From NCBI GenBank assembly GCA_029210915.1, contig JARGGJ010000006.1, positions 1 through 64,000 of the forward strand: a DNA stretch of 64,000 nucleotides, given 5' to 3'. This document shows positions 1-7,967 of this stretch, in pieces (position 1 is the stretch's first letter; every line of letters begins with the position of its first letter). The notes below the pieces were generated by a model. That model was not told the origin of the DNA and did not search any database. It was given only the letters and a program-made list of their open reading frames with translations. The position numbers were made by a program, and so were the translations under genes. This stretch comes from Patescibacteria group bacterium. GTDB taxonomy: Bacteria > Patescibacteriota > Patescibacteriia > 2-12-FULL-60-25.

Positions 1-93
1 TAATCTTGTAGTCTGATATTTTAGCTTTGTTGACGAGCATATCTCTATTTTAGCATAGAGTTTGCTAGTCTAGAGCCTTGTAATTTATTATTT

Positions 94-492
94 ATGAGCG
101 TCGTCAGAGTCGGTCTCGGAGTCATTATCCTCCGCGAAGGAAAAGTCCTTTTGCACAAACGCAAAGGCGCACACGGCTCGGGTCATTGGAGTTTCCCGGG
201 CGGTCACTTGGAGTGGATGGAAACATGGGAAGAGTGCGCGGCGCGTGAAACCAAAGAAGAGTGCGGCTTAGACATAGAGAACATCCGCTTTGCCACAGCC
301 ACCAACGACAAAATGCCGGATGAAGATAAACACTACATCACAATCTACATGCTCGCCGATGCCCCGGCAGGGGAACCGCAAATCATGGAGCCGGATAAAT
401 GCGAGTGCTGGGAATGGCACAATTGGGATAGTCTCCCAGAACCGCTTTTTATTCCGGTACAGAACCTGATTGCGAGTGGCTTTAAGCCTTAG
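94..492 (+). CDS. NUDIX hydrolase, NUDT15/MTH2-like
   Basis: This 132-residue protein carries a complete Nudix box at about residues 38-60: G, five residues, E, seven residues, R-E, then E-E-x-G-L, which binds the divalent metals that drive pyrophosphate hydrolysis. The stretch WSFPGGHLEWMETWEECA and the later ECWEWHNWDSLPE closely resemble the NUDT15/MTH2 branch, which cleaves (modified) nucleoside triphosphates to monophosphates. A cytoplasmic nucleotide-pool cleaning or salvage role is therefore likely, but the substrate cannot be read from the sequence. Length is normal for a single-domain Nudix enzyme. The ATG follows an AT-rich stretch with no visible Shine-Dalgarno site, as in many genes here. 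It stands alone, separated from rplJ by about 570 bases of repeats and leader. Confidence 0.93.
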   Translation: MSVVRVGLGVIILREGKVLLHKRKGAHGSGHWSFPGGHLEWMETWEECAARETKEECGLDIENIRFATATNDKMPDEDKHYITIYMLADAPAGEPQIMEPDKCECWEWHNWDSLPEPLFIPVQNLIASGFKP

Positions 493-499
493 TACAACC

Positions 500-582
500 C
501 ACCCCAAACCCCTCCCTTGTCAAGGAGGGGCTTTAAAAACCAGTTTACAAGTCTCCCTGACAAGGGAGATTTAGAGGGTTAA
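500..582. repeat. Intergenic repeat, 'CCCTCTAAATCTCCCTTGTCAGGGAG' family (F)
   Basis: Two inverted modules, one CCCCTCCCTTGTCAAGGAGG and one TCTCCCTGACAAGGGAGATT, can each fold on themselves or on one another. The same family recurs at 35872-35912 and 46126-46207, and lies in frame inside the recombinase gene near 33228-33285. No coding potential. Confidence 0.75.
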
Positions 583-672
583 TCTATACAGACTTTCGCC
601 TTAAAGGACTTGAGTGTAGTTTTGATTGGTCAACGAGGGACGTAGGACGTGCGACGCGGGACGATCACTGTA

Positions 673-701
673 TTGACATAAATATCTTAGTTATCTATAC
701 T
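673..701 (+). promoter_or_regulatory. Sigma70-type promoter of rplJL
   Basis: TTGACA (673-678), a 17-base spacer and TATACT (696-701): a near-consensus promoter placed just upstream of the L10 leader. Transcription should start near 708. Confidence 0.85.
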
Positions 702-719
702 ACCCCCATCACACATCCA

Positions 720-825
720 AAGACAGCAGGGCTCCGCTTAAAAAGGAGTTAAAAAATCCCCTGCCGAGGCTGTAAATATCGCTCAATTTAGCGATTTTAC
801 CCCACAGGATGCTGTGGGTTTCTTT
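720..825 (+). promoter_or_regulatory. Ribosomal L10 leader RNA
   Basis: The 5' part AGACAGCAGGGCTCC and the later CCCTGCCGAGGCTGT form the long-range helix with internal loop typical of the L10 leader (the L10(L12)4 binding site upstream of rplJ). A small hairpin (ATCGCT...AGCGAT, about 778-796) and then a terminator hairpin follow. In the known mechanism excess L10-L12 complex binds the leader and represses rplJL. Identification rests on the motif and position; a covariance search with the Rfam L10_leader model would settle it. Confidence 0.8.
801..825 (+). terminator. Rho-independent attenuator in the L10 leader
   Basis: Seven-base stem CCCACAG / CTGTGGG with a GATG loop, followed by TTTCTTT. 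It lies before rplJ and so would terminate early, making the leader a transcription attenuator. Confidence 0.8.
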
Positions 826-841
826 AATAACCAATAACTTA

Positions 842-916
842 TCTGGTCCTAGGTACATCGTCCTAAGTCCTGGCTCCGTTCAACGCCAGGACCATGTACG
901 CAGGACCATGTACGAA
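842..916. repeat. Palindromic 'GGACCATGTACG' repeat (family G)
   Basis: TCCTGGC...GCCAGGA forms a hairpin flanked by copies of GGTCCTAGGTAC and GGACCATGTACG. The second copy in the window is at 33966-34024 with a different loop but the same stem. Confidence 0.75.
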
Positions 917-954
917 AGATTATTGGTAATTTATTAGTTAAAGGTCGAATCACA

Positions 955-1055
955 AATAATCGTTCATAACGTTTGTAACGTTCATAACGAGTGGAGCGGT
1001 AGCTTTAGTTAACTTCAAAACTCGTTATAAACGGATTAACGTTATAAACGTAATA
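955..1055. repeat. 'CGTTCATAACGTTTATAACG' inverted repeat before rplJ
   Basis: Copies of CGTTCATAACG on the left (about 960-991) face ACTCGTTATAAACGGATTAA and CGTTATAAACG on the right (about 1020-1050), so the transcript can form a long imperfect hairpin ending just before the rplJ start. It is a variant of the 'TAACGTCATAACGT' family; another part lies at 1755-1790. Confidence 0.65.
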
Positions 1056-1067
1056 CGAATAGTATTT

Positions 1068-1751
1068 ATGCCAAAAACACGTCAAGAAAAAGAAGTGATC
1101 ATAAATTCACTTACTCAGCTCTTCAAAGATAGCCCTTCAGTTGTTTTTGCGAACTACCAAGGTCTTACTGTTCCGCAAGTTGATGAACTTCGCGACAAAA
1201 TGTTCGAAAGTAAGATTCCTTATGTGGTTGCTAAAAAGACTCTCATCAACCGCGCCGCCAAAGAAGCCGGCTTCGAGATCAATTCCAAAGATTTCCCCGG
1301 AATGCTCGGCCTTGCGTTTGGTACTGATGACGAGGTAGCACCTGCAAAGATTTTGGGCGACATGACCAAATCAACAACCTTGCAATTGGTTGGAGGCTTG
1401 TTCAACGGATCGGTTGTAACACAAGATTACGTTGTCTCCCTTTCCAAACTCCCGGGCCGCACTCAACTATATGGCATGTTCCTAAATGTCATCAACGGCC
1501 CAACCTCCGGATTCGTTCGCGCCTTGGACGCAATCCGCGCCAAGAAAGAGGAAGCGGAAGGTGCACCCGCGCCGGCTCCTGAAGCTCCAAAAGCCGAGGC
1601 AGAAGTCGCCGCAGCACCAGCTGAAGAAAAACCTGCCGACTCTCCTTCGCCAGAGGCTACAGAGAGTACGGAAGCTCCTAAAGCAGAGGAAACTCCAGCC
1701 GACCCCCCTACGCCAGAGGCTACGGAGGGTGCAGAAGCTCCGAAAGAATAA
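1068..1751 (+). CDS. rplJ: 50S ribosomal protein L10 with long acidic Ala/Pro tail
   Basis: Residues 1-165 match bacterial L10: the N-terminal RNA-binding region (MPKTRQEKEVIINSLTQLF, then SPSVVFANYQGLTVPQVDEL and VAKKTLINRA) followed by the helical part that carries L12 dimers. L10 anchors the L7/L12 stalk on 23S rRNA. At 227 residues it is some 50-60 longer than usual; the extra C-terminus is low-complexity Ala/Pro/Glu with two imperfect copies of a unit like EAPKAEE-PAD-P-PEATE. Such a disordered acidic tail resembles the hinge of L12 and archaeal/eukaryotic stalk proteins only in composition. Expression is governed by the leader and attenuator upstream; rplL follows 118 bases later. Confidence 0.97.
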   Translation: MPKTRQEKEVIINSLTQLFKDSPSVVFANYQGLTVPQVDELRDKMFESKIPYVVAKKTLINRAAKEAGFEINSKDFPGMLGLAFGTDDEVAPAKILGDMTKSTTLQLVGGLFNGSVVTQDYVVSLSKLPGRTQLYGMFLNVINGPTSGFVRALDAIRAKKEEAEGAPAPAPEAPKAEAEVAAAPAEEKPADSPSPEATESTEAPKAEETPADPPTPEATEGAEAPKE

Positions 1752-1754
1752 GAT

Positions 1755-1832
1755 TGCGCTTGTAACGTTCATAACGTTTATCACGAGTTAAGACGTGGGA
1801 CGTAGGACGTGCGACGAGCGACGAATCTTTAT
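1755..1832. repeat. Mixed repeat: 'GTTCATAACGTTTAT' plus 'GACGTAGGACGTGCGACGAGCGACGA'
   Basis: The rplJ-rplL spacer holds a half-copy of the CGTTCATAACG family followed by family C (GACGTGGGACGTAGGACGTG and GCGACGAGCGACGA). Family C also occurs at 639-664 and 18390-18422, and inside the DUF4012 gene. Confidence 0.7.
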
Positions 1833-1869
1833 TATTTATTATCTATTATTTATTAATTAAAATAAGATT

Positions 1870-2295
1870 ATGTCCGACGAAGCACAAGTTCAGGCAACAG
1901 AGGAGAAAAAAGAGGTTGTAGTGCCTGAAAAATTTAAAACAATCGTAGAAAGCGTAGAGAAACTCTCGGTTCTCGATTTATCCGAACTTGTAAAAGTTCT
2001 CGAAGAAAAATTCGGTGTTAGCGCGGCAGCTCCTGTCATGATGGCCGGTGGTGCAGCGGGCGGTGCCGAAGCAGCAGAAGAAAAATCAGACTTTAACATC
2101 GAGCTTACAGCAGCCGGTGGCAACAAAATTGGTGTCATCAAAGTTGTTCGCGAAGTTACCGGCCTTGGCCTTAAAGAAGCTAAAGATATGGTAGATGGCG
2201 CTCCTAAAGTTATCAAAGAAGGTGTTGCCAAAGCCGAAGCCGAAGAGATCAAGAAAAAGATCGAAGAAGCCGGCGGTTCCTGCGAACTCAATTAA
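1870..2295 (+). CDS. rplL: 50S ribosomal protein L7/L12
   Basis: A 141-residue L12 with the expected order: an N-terminal dimerisation helix pair (about residues 20-50, [20 protein letters not shown]), an Ala/Gly-rich hinge (about 51-70) and the C-terminal factor-binding domain (about 75-141) with [20 protein letters not shown] and the conserved [10 protein letters not shown]. It recruits translation GTPases to the ribosome. A charged N-terminal extension of about 18 residues ([17 protein letters not shown]) makes it slightly longer than the usual 120-128. The ATG is preceded by an AT-rich tract without a Shine-Dalgarno site. A strong terminator follows. Confidence 0.98.
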   Translation: MSDEAQVQATEEKKEVVVPEKFKTIVESVEKLSVLDLSELVKVLEEKFGVSAAAPVMMAGGAAGGAEAAEEKSDFNIELTAAGGNKIGVIKVVREVTGLGLKEAKDMVDGAPKVIKEGVAKAEAEEIKKKIEEAGGSCELN

Positions 2296-2340
2296 CTATC
2301 TTACTATCGAACATCGAATTTCGAAATTCGCATATCGCAA

Positions 2341-2370
2341 AAACGCTCCGATTAATCGGAGCGTTTTTTG
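2341..2370. terminator. Rho-independent terminator after rplL, probably bidirectional
   Basis: AACGCTCCGATT / AATCGGAGCGTT forms a perfect stem followed by TTTTTT. Because A residues precede the stem it can also serve the convergent gene on the minus strand. A second small hairpin, CCCCGCGAAGGCGGGG (2382-2397), lies just after it. Confidence 0.85.
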
Positions 2371-2406
2371 ATAGTCGTCATCCCCGCGAAGGCGGGGAAC
2401 TAACCG

Positions 2407-4497
2407 TTAAGGCAAAGGTACCAAAAGCAATCTATTATCACTCACTACAAGCGCTTGTTTTGCGTTTAGACGGGAGGAAACATCTCTTAGAGTTCCAAAC
2501 TCATTAGAGGTAAGTTGAGCTGTTAGAAGCCCGTTTTTATCAAATATCAATAATCTCTTTTCTGCCGGGTCGGTAACGATTAATCTTGAATCTTCGGTAT
2601 CTGTCCAAATTGCTGAAATAGACCTGAGCGCCGGGTCTACCGTGCCCAAACCAAAAGCCTCTTGTTCGCCGGATAGAAACTTGGTGATGGTTCCGTTGGA
2701 TCTGGCTATATAAACATTGCTGTCTATTGCCAAGCTTACAGCGCCTTTAGCCAAGTCATTATTTTCTTCAAAATATGTACTTGGTCCGCTGAATCCCGCA
2801 CTTGTGGCGCCGAGCCTGTAGATTTGTCCGGCAACACCATCTAAAACATATGCACGCTTATTATATAGTAAGAAATCGTTGGTGGAGCTTGTGTTGGCAA
2901 AAGAGTTTAAAGGAGTAAAATCATTGTCCGCTACCGTGACGCCGTAAAATTTACCTTTATCATCCATAAATACTACGGATTTATCACCCAAAGAACCTCC
3001 GATTATCTTGCCGGCAGGGTCGGGGAGATTGATTTCGCTTTTTTCTCTGGAGGCCAATGTTATTATAACGATTTTTCGATTTTCATTATCAACAATATAC
3101 GCCTTCTCCTCGGTCATAATCGGAGCGGTTAGCATTCCGTCTTGAGCAACCACGGGCAGAGAATACAATTCTGCTATTCCGCTTACAGCCACGATTTTTC
3201 GCAATCTGTTCTTGAGCTGTTCAAACTCGCTTTGCAATGATTCAATTCTGGTTTTTCTATCGTCTGTTCCCATGTCCAAAGAACTGATTATTTGTTCAGC
3301 TTCGGTAATTTTTGTAGAGGCTTGCGTATCTTTAGCGTATAAAAGATCGTTCTCGGCTCTGTTGCGCAGGTCGGTTACCTCGGCAAAGCTTTGCTCCCAA
3401 GCGGCTTGTTCGGCTGCAATGCGCTTACTTCTTTGCCAGCTTGAAAAGGCTACGACTAAAAGAATCAAAACGACTACAGCAATACCCATCATCACTTTTC
3501 GTTGTGTGGTAAAAAAACTTCCGCGCCCGGCGTGTAAACCGCGTAAAGCGTTTTCCGAGGCCGGAGTGGCCTTTATACGCCTCGTTGTAATTTTGTGTAA
3601 AACTTTTTGCCAAGTTTTTTGCAAAGATGCCACCGGAGAAGGGATTCTTGGTTTGGCGCTGGTTTCGGATTCTTGCTTATGGCCCTTAAGCGGGCTGATG
3701 GAAGGTGCCAAAGTTTGCCTAACATCATCTTCACTTTTCTTTAAATTATTTAAAGATTCCTCGGCCTGCTTTTTAGGCTTTCTATCTACAAAATTAGGAG
3801 CATCATCTTCATTAAGCGAAATGGATAGTGCCACAAAATCATCCAAAATATTCTCTTTTTCCAAATCGCGTTTTACCTCGGTAGCGGCCGAAACCATGGG
3901 CAACTCGGAAAATCTTTCTTTAATTCTTAATTTGTCTTTTGTACGCTCAAAATTGTTGGTACCAATAAAAAAGATATCACCCGCATGCATATCACCGCAG
4001 ATTAGAGATGCAAAAACTTTATTCGGGTCTGTTACCGCGGGCTGTTCGAGAGATCCGCATAGATCAAACGTTTGATACTCATTGCCTTGCTTTTTTAAAA
4101 ACAAATTCATCAGCTTACCGTGGCCGGATAAACACAACTGATCTCCGGAGCATTCCATGATAAAGATATTCAATCGATCCCAATTAATCGGCGTTGGCTC
4201 TTTTTCCTGAAAAACCGTTATTGCTTCGTTCACCCTTTCGATTATCTTTTCAAATCTCGCAAACGGGTCGAGAGCCATACCGGCCATTAGTGTTCGTGAT
4301 TGTTCAACGGTCGAATTGATTGTATCGAGCAATTGCTCATAAGCGTACAAGGCCGAATCTATCTCGGCCACAACGATATGATACGGGCCTTGCCTATTTT
4401 GACGGCCCTGCTCAAAACGAAACACCCCAACGATGTTCTCATTTGTTGGGCTGTTGCCAAATTCAATGTCCGCAAAGCGGAAAAATTTATCAGACAT
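2407..4497 (-). CDS. Single-pass membrane protein: phosphatase-like N-domain, coiled coil, beta-propeller-like C-domain
   Basis: Unnamed protein of 696 residues. Residues 1-230 look like an intracellular alpha/beta domain with GDMHAGDIFFIGTNN and SGHGKLMN; this pattern recalls degenerate PP2C/PPM-like domains, but the metal-binding Asp signature is not obvious, so activity is doubtful. Residues 231-333 are a charged, Pro-rich linker. A single transmembrane helix spans about 334-354 (VMMGIAVVVLILLVVAF). A coiled coil (about 356-435) and a beta-rich region (436-696) with repeated strand patterns suggestive of a propeller follow. The architecture suggests an envelope sensor or scaffold linking cytoplasm to exterior. 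It converges on rplL and diverges from the wHTH gene at 4566. Confidence 0.85.
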   Translation of the reverse strand: MSDKFFRFADIEFGNSPTNENIVGVFRFEQGRQNRQGPYHIVVAEIDSALYAYEQLLDTINSTVEQSRTLMAGMALDPFARFEKIIERVNEAITVFQEKEPTPINWDRLNIFIMECSGDQLCLSGHGKLMNLFLKKQGNEYQTFDLCGSLEQPAVTDPNKVFASLICGDMHAGDIFFIGTNNFERTKDKLRIKERFSELPMVSAATEVKRDLEKENILDDFVALSISLNEDDAPNFVDRKPKKQAEESLNNLKKSEDDVRQTLAPSISPLKGHKQESETSAKPRIPSPVASLQKTWQKVLHKITTRRIKATPASENALRGLHAGRGSFFTTQRKVMMGIAVVVLILLVVAFSSWQRSKRIAAEQAAWEQSFAEVTDLRNRAENDLLYAKDTQASTKITEAEQIISSLDMGTDDRKTRIESLQSEFEQLKNRLRKIVAVSGIAELYSLPVVAQDGMLTAPIMTEEKAYIVDNENRKIVIITLASREKSEINLPDPAGKIIGGSLGDKSVVFMDDKGKFYGVTVADNDFTPLNSFANTSSTNDFLLYNKRAYVLDGVAGQIYRLGATSAGFSGPSTYFEENNDLAKGAVSLAIDSNVYIARSNGTITKFLSGEQEAFGLGTVDPALRSISAIWTDTEDSRLIVTDPAEKRLLIFDKNGLLTAQLTSNEFGTLRDVSSRLNAKQALVVSDNRLLLVPLP

Positions 4498-4565
4498 GTA
4501 TGTTATTTAAAAGTATACGCAATTTATAGCTATTTCGTCTATGGGGGATAGTATCTGAGTACAAA

Positions 4566-5222
4566 ATGGGGCACCTCTTGTCAAGCTCGCTCGAAAAGGG
4601 CAGGATAGTGGAAGATAATATGCTTGAACACCTTTTTGGGTCAAAGACCCGCGTAAAGCTCCTAAATTTGTTCTTAACCAAACCGGATGAGGCTTATTTT
4701 ATCCGTGAGCTTACTCGTGAAATAGATACGCAAATAAACGCGGTGCGCCGTGAAATCGATAATCTTATCAAAGTGGGCTTAATAATCGAAGCCGAGGATA
4801 AAGACGATGACAGCGCAAAAAGACCGGGTTTAAAGCGTAAATACTACATAGTCAACAAAGGCTTCCCACTACTGAAGGAGATGCAATCACTTTTAGGCAA
4901 ATCCCATTTTCTCATGGACCGCAAACTGGATAAAGAAATCTCAGCCTTGGGCGATATCACATATCTTGCTTTTATGGGAACGTTTTTAGGTAAAACAGCG
5001 CCTGTGGATTTGTTCATTATCGGTGAAATCGCAGACAAAGACGAATTGCGCCGTATTGTTCAAAAATCCGAAACCGCTCTTGGCTTTGATATCAACTACA
5101 CCTGCCTCACCCCGGCCGAGTACTCCTACCGCCAAGATATTGCCGACCGTTTCCTTGCATCCGTACTAAATGCCGAGCAACACGTAGCTGTCGATAAACG
5201 AATCAAGAAACCTGTGGCATAA
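4566..5222 (+). CDS. Winged-helix regulator with nucleotidyltransferase-like C-domain
   Basis: The N-terminal part (from MLEHLFGSKTRVKLLNLFL) is a winged helix-turn-helix with recognition-helix region TQINAVRREIDNLIKVGLI. The C-terminal part (ITYLAFMGTFLGK through PVDLFIIGEIADKDELRRIV) resembles MNT-type nucleotidyltransferase-like domains seen fused to such HTHs in CPR genomes. It probably binds DNA as a regulator; targets are unknown. The ATG at 4566 gives 218 residues; family members often start at the equivalent of MLEHLFGS, which would be the in-frame ATG at 4620 (200 residues), so the true start may be there. It diverges from the membrane protein at 4497, sharing a short intergenic space that could hold both promoters. 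Confidence 0.85.
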   Translation: MGHLLSSSLEKGRIVEDNMLEHLFGSKTRVKLLNLFLTKPDEAYFIRELTREIDTQINAVRREIDNLIKVGLIIEAEDKDDDSAKRPGLKRKYYIVNKGFPLLKEMQSLLGKSHFLMDRKLDKEISALGDITYLAFMGTFLGKTAPVDLFIIGEIADKDELRRIVQKSETALGFDINYTCLTPAEYSYRQDIADRFLASVLNAEQHVAVDKRIKKPVA

Positions 5223-5232
5223 TGTAACAACA

Positions 5233-5412
5233 GGAGTCTTAACGTCATAAAGTCCTAACGTCATAACGTACAAACCAAATCCAATCCCGTTAAGACGTTA
5301 CGACGTTAAGACGAGTTCCTTCCCGTTGAATGTCATAAAGTCCTAACGTCTTAAAGTCATAACGCAGCAAACTCAGCAATCCCGTTAAGACGTTACGACG
5401 TTAAGACGTGTC
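5233..5412. repeat. 'TAACGTCATAACGT' inverted-repeat block (family A)
   Basis: Direct copies of CTTAACGTCATAAAGTCC and TAACGTCATAACG face CCGTTAAGACGTTACGACG and CGTTAAGACG, twice over. The transcript can fold into two long imperfect hairpins ending 12 bases before the tsaB-like start. Sister blocks: 15206-15312, 16674-16786, 26412-26492. Confidence 0.85.
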
Positions 5413-5423
5413 CCTAATATATT

Positions 5424-5816
5424 ATGCCTTTGTTCTACATCGATACTCATGCGCGCGCCTTGGCTGACCTGGGTTTTTTAAGTGAACAAAAAAATACAAT
5501 CAAATCTTTCGAGATAAAACCCGGCTCACTCGTGGGCACAATCGCCCGCAAATTCCCCAAAGACAAAATTACTGACGCAGATGGTATAGTGGTTGTGCAA
5601 GGGCCGGGATCATTCTCGGCAATTCGCGCCGGTGTACTCGTTGCCAACTTGCTATCGCGCATTTTCGCAAAACCTCTTTATGGCATAACCGTGGAAGAGT
5701 CGGGGAGTCTGGCCGAAGTCGTCAAAAAGATCTCGTCAGGCAATCTGAAAAAATTAAAATACGCGGATCCTATATACGACGCAGAGCCAAACATAACCAT
5801 GTCCAAAAAAATATGA
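5424..5816 (+). CDS. tsaB: TsaB-like tRNA threonylcarbamoyladenosine protein, short form
   Basis: Matches TsaB (YeaZ), the pseudo-ASKHA partner of TsaD in making t6A37 on ANN-decoding tRNAs: it has the N-terminal strand with IDTHARALADLG, the diagnostic VVVQGPGSFSAIRAGVLVAN loop, and a C-terminus with YADPIYDAEPNIT resembling the family end. It is only 130 residues, against about 210-230 normally; most of the second ASKHA lobe is missing between the IT-VEES segment and the tail. A reduced TsaB retaining the TsaD contact surface is the likely reading; a decayed copy is possible. Its TGA overlaps the next ATG (ATGA), indicating translational coupling to the glycosyltransferase. Confidence 0.8.
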   Translation: MPLFYIDTHARALADLGFLSEQKNTIKSFEIKPGSLVGTIARKFPKDKITDADGIVVVQGPGSFSAIRAGVLVANLLSRIFAKPLYGITVEESGSLAEVVKKISSGNLKKLKYADPIYDAEPNITMSKKI

Positions 5817-7324
5817 ACAAAGAAAGGATAGAGAAAAGATTTTACGAAATAATCCCGGCACTTCTGGTTTGGCTTACAATCATCTTAAGCATCAGCTTAT
5901 CATTCATTCGCCCTCTTTGGGTGGTTTATTTTATCATCATCTACGATTTATACTGGCTCTTCCGCGTTGCCTACTTTTTGCCGTACCTAATTCTCTCCTG
6001 GTTCTCTTACCGCTCGGACATCAAAAAAGATTGGCTTAAAATGGCTCAAGCCTTGCCCGGTTTTAACGAAGTCCACCATCTTGTAATGCTTCCAACATAC
6101 AAAGAGGAGTACGTGGTTTTACGCGACAGCCTTAGGGCTCTGCTGGATTCCAACTACCCCGCCGACCACATGCTGATAGTCTTGGGCGGCGAAGAGCGTG
6201 ACAAAGAAAGATTCGAAGCCAACGCGGAAAAGTTAAAACAAGAGTTCAAAGGCAAATTCAAAGCTTTTTATACTACAATTCACCCCAAAGATCTCCCCGA
6301 AGAAATCCCCGGCAAAGGCTCGAATATGAATTATATGGGCCATCAATTGGTTGCTAAAATCGAAGCTCTGGATATTGACCCCGATAAAATCATGGTCACG
6401 GCATTTGATGTGGATACAATCGCGCACCCACAATATTTTGCCTGCATCACCTACAAATTCCTCACCGTCGACGAGCCTCTGCGCTGTTCTTATCAACCCG
6501 TGGTTCTTTACAACAACAACCTTTGGGAATCACCCGCCGCGGTCCGCGTGGCCATGTTTGGCACAACCTTTTGGCTCATGACCGAGCTTGCCCGCCCCGA
6601 AACAATGATGACCTTCTCCTCTCACAGCATGACCTGGCGCATGCTCTTGGATGTTGGTTTTTGGCAAAAAGACATTGTAAGCGAGGATTCCCGCATTTTC
6701 TTACAAGCTTTTAACCACTATCACGGCGATTACCGGGTCGAACCAATCTATCTACCCGTTTCTATGGACACAGTTATGTCGGGGTCATATACAAACGCGT
6801 TATTCGCCCTTTACAAACAATTGCGCCGTTGGGCTTGGGGAGTGGAAAACTTCCCATTCATGGCCATGAGTTTTTCGCGCGATAAAATCATGCCTCTTGG
6901 CTTAAAGATCCGCTTTTTATTTAAACAACTCGAAGGCATGTACACCTGGGCCACAGTCCCGCTCCTCATCTTCCTACTCGGCCAACTCCCATTTTGGTTC
7001 GCCCCCGAGCAGTTCCGCTCCTATGCAGTATTCCAAAACACTCCATTTACACTGGAGTGGCTAATGCGCTTTGCCATGGTAGGCGTACTCATCTCCGCAG
7101 TACTCTCTGCAACTCTTTTACCCCCGCGCCCCAAATACATCCCACGCTGGCAAACAATCATCGTCGTATTTTTACAATGGGCTTTACTCCCAATCACCTT
7201 CGTCCTCTTCGGCGCAATCCCGGCTATCGATTCGCAGACAAGGTTGATGATAGGGAAGTATTTGGGATTCAATGTTTCGCCAAAGAGGACAACGGAGTTG
7301 GGTGAGGGGAAAGAGAAGGTGTAG
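5813..7324 (+). CDS. Membrane-embedded family 2 glycosyltransferase
   Basis: A 503-residue processive-type GT2. Two or three N-terminal helices (about residues 14-70) precede a cytosolic GT-A domain with LVMLPTYKEE, the metal-binding FDVDT near residue 199, the acceptor-site EDSR near 296 and a QLRRW motif (QxxRW) near 337. C-terminal helices lie at about 375-470. The D, DxD, ED and QxxRW set matches bacterial cellulose/hyaluronan-synthase-like enzymes that polymerise or transfer a sugar from an activated donor and extrude it. The product here is unknown. The start codon overlaps the tsaB-like stop (ATGA). No lipid-carrier or accessory genes lie beside it. Confidence 0.92.
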   Translation: MNKERIEKRFYEIIPALLVWLTIILSISLSFIRPLWVVYFIIIYDLYWLFRVAYFLPYLILSWFSYRSDIKKDWLKMAQALPGFNEVHHLVMLPTYKEEYVVLRDSLRALLDSNYPADHMLIVLGGEERDKERFEANAEKLKQEFKGKFKAFYTTIHPKDLPEEIPGKGSNMNYMGHQLVAKIEALDIDPDKIMVTAFDVDTIAHPQYFACITYKFLTVDEPLRCSYQPVVLYNNNLWESPAAVRVAMFGTTFWLMTELARPETMMTFSSHSMTWRMLLDVGFWQKDIVSEDSRIFLQAFNHYHGDYRVEPIYLPVSMDTVMSGSYTNALFALYKQLRRWAWGVENFPFMAMSFSRDKIMPLGLKIRFLFKQLEGMYTWATVPLLIFLLGQLPFWFAPEQFRSYAVFQNTPFTLEWLMRFAMVGVLISAVLSATLLPPRPKYIPRWQTIIVVFLQWALLPITFVLFGAIPAIDSQTRLMIGKYLGFNVSPKRTTELGEGKEKV

Positions 7325-7347
7325 GTAATAGTTCCTAATTAAAGAAG

Positions 7348-7376
7348 TTGTTTCTATTATAATTCTCATCTATACT
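7348..7376 (+). promoter_or_regulatory. Putative promoter
   Basis: TTGTTT (7348-7353), 17 bases, TATACT (7371-7376), 28 bases before the ATG at 7405. A second TATAAT lies inside the spacer (7358-7363). Confidence 0.55.
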
Positions 7377-7404
7377 GAAAAAATAATCTTTATCCAATCA
7401 ACAT

Positions 7405-7836
7405 ATGACACAAGGAACAAAAATTGCACTCGCCGCAACAATAGCAATTATCATCGTGGTCGGAGGTGTGTATCTTTTACAACAATTTTCTAATAATGAA
7501 GTTCCGGAAAATTCCATACAGCAAACCGGGCTGAAAACATATTCCGGAGATTTTTTCACATTTCAATACCCAAATAATTATACTGTAAGTACGGATACTG
7601 CCGGAGTTGTAACAATCTCTGGAGATAACGGCAAAATTATGGTCGGTAATTTTGAACCAACCGTTGCTCCGGTTCCTACATCAGACATGACACAAGAACA
7701 AATCGACGAGTTTCCCAAAGATACCAAATACCATGGCTACGAAGGAAACATCGCAAGTGGTATTTTCTACAAAACCGGAGACGATGCTACAAAGCAAGAA
7801 TTGGAAGCGATTCAAGCATCAATTGAGGTGAAATAA
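7405..7836 (+). CDS. Small membrane-anchored extracytoplasmic protein
   Basis: A 143-residue protein with one N-terminal hydrophobic helix (about residues 6-26, IALAATIAIIIVVGGVYLL) and a beta-rich outer domain beginning YSGDFFTFQYPNNYTVSTD. That opening is very like the start of the outer domain at 27825 (YSNDTFSIKYPPNYVVNDE), so the two are distant relatives of a common CPR type of anchored, PsbP-like small domain. No catalytic residues are evident and no function is assigned. It stands alone between the GT2 gene and the repeat block at 7968. Confidence 0.8.
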   Translation: MTQGTKIALAATIAIIIVVGGVYLLQQFSNNEVPENSIQQTGLKTYSGDFFTFQYPNNYTVSTDTAGVVTISGDNGKIMVGNFEPTVAPVPTSDMTQEQIDEFPKDTKYHGYEGNIASGIFYKTGDDATKQELEAIQASIEVK

Positions 7837-7967
7837 GAGAAGTTATAAATCATAAGATAAACACAAGCTCTATATTCCATCCGCAAGAATCGACTGAGTT
7901 TGTAAATTTTTCATATTTCGAATTTGTTTTTGATTATGACTAAAAAATTTGTGAATATTTATTTAGT

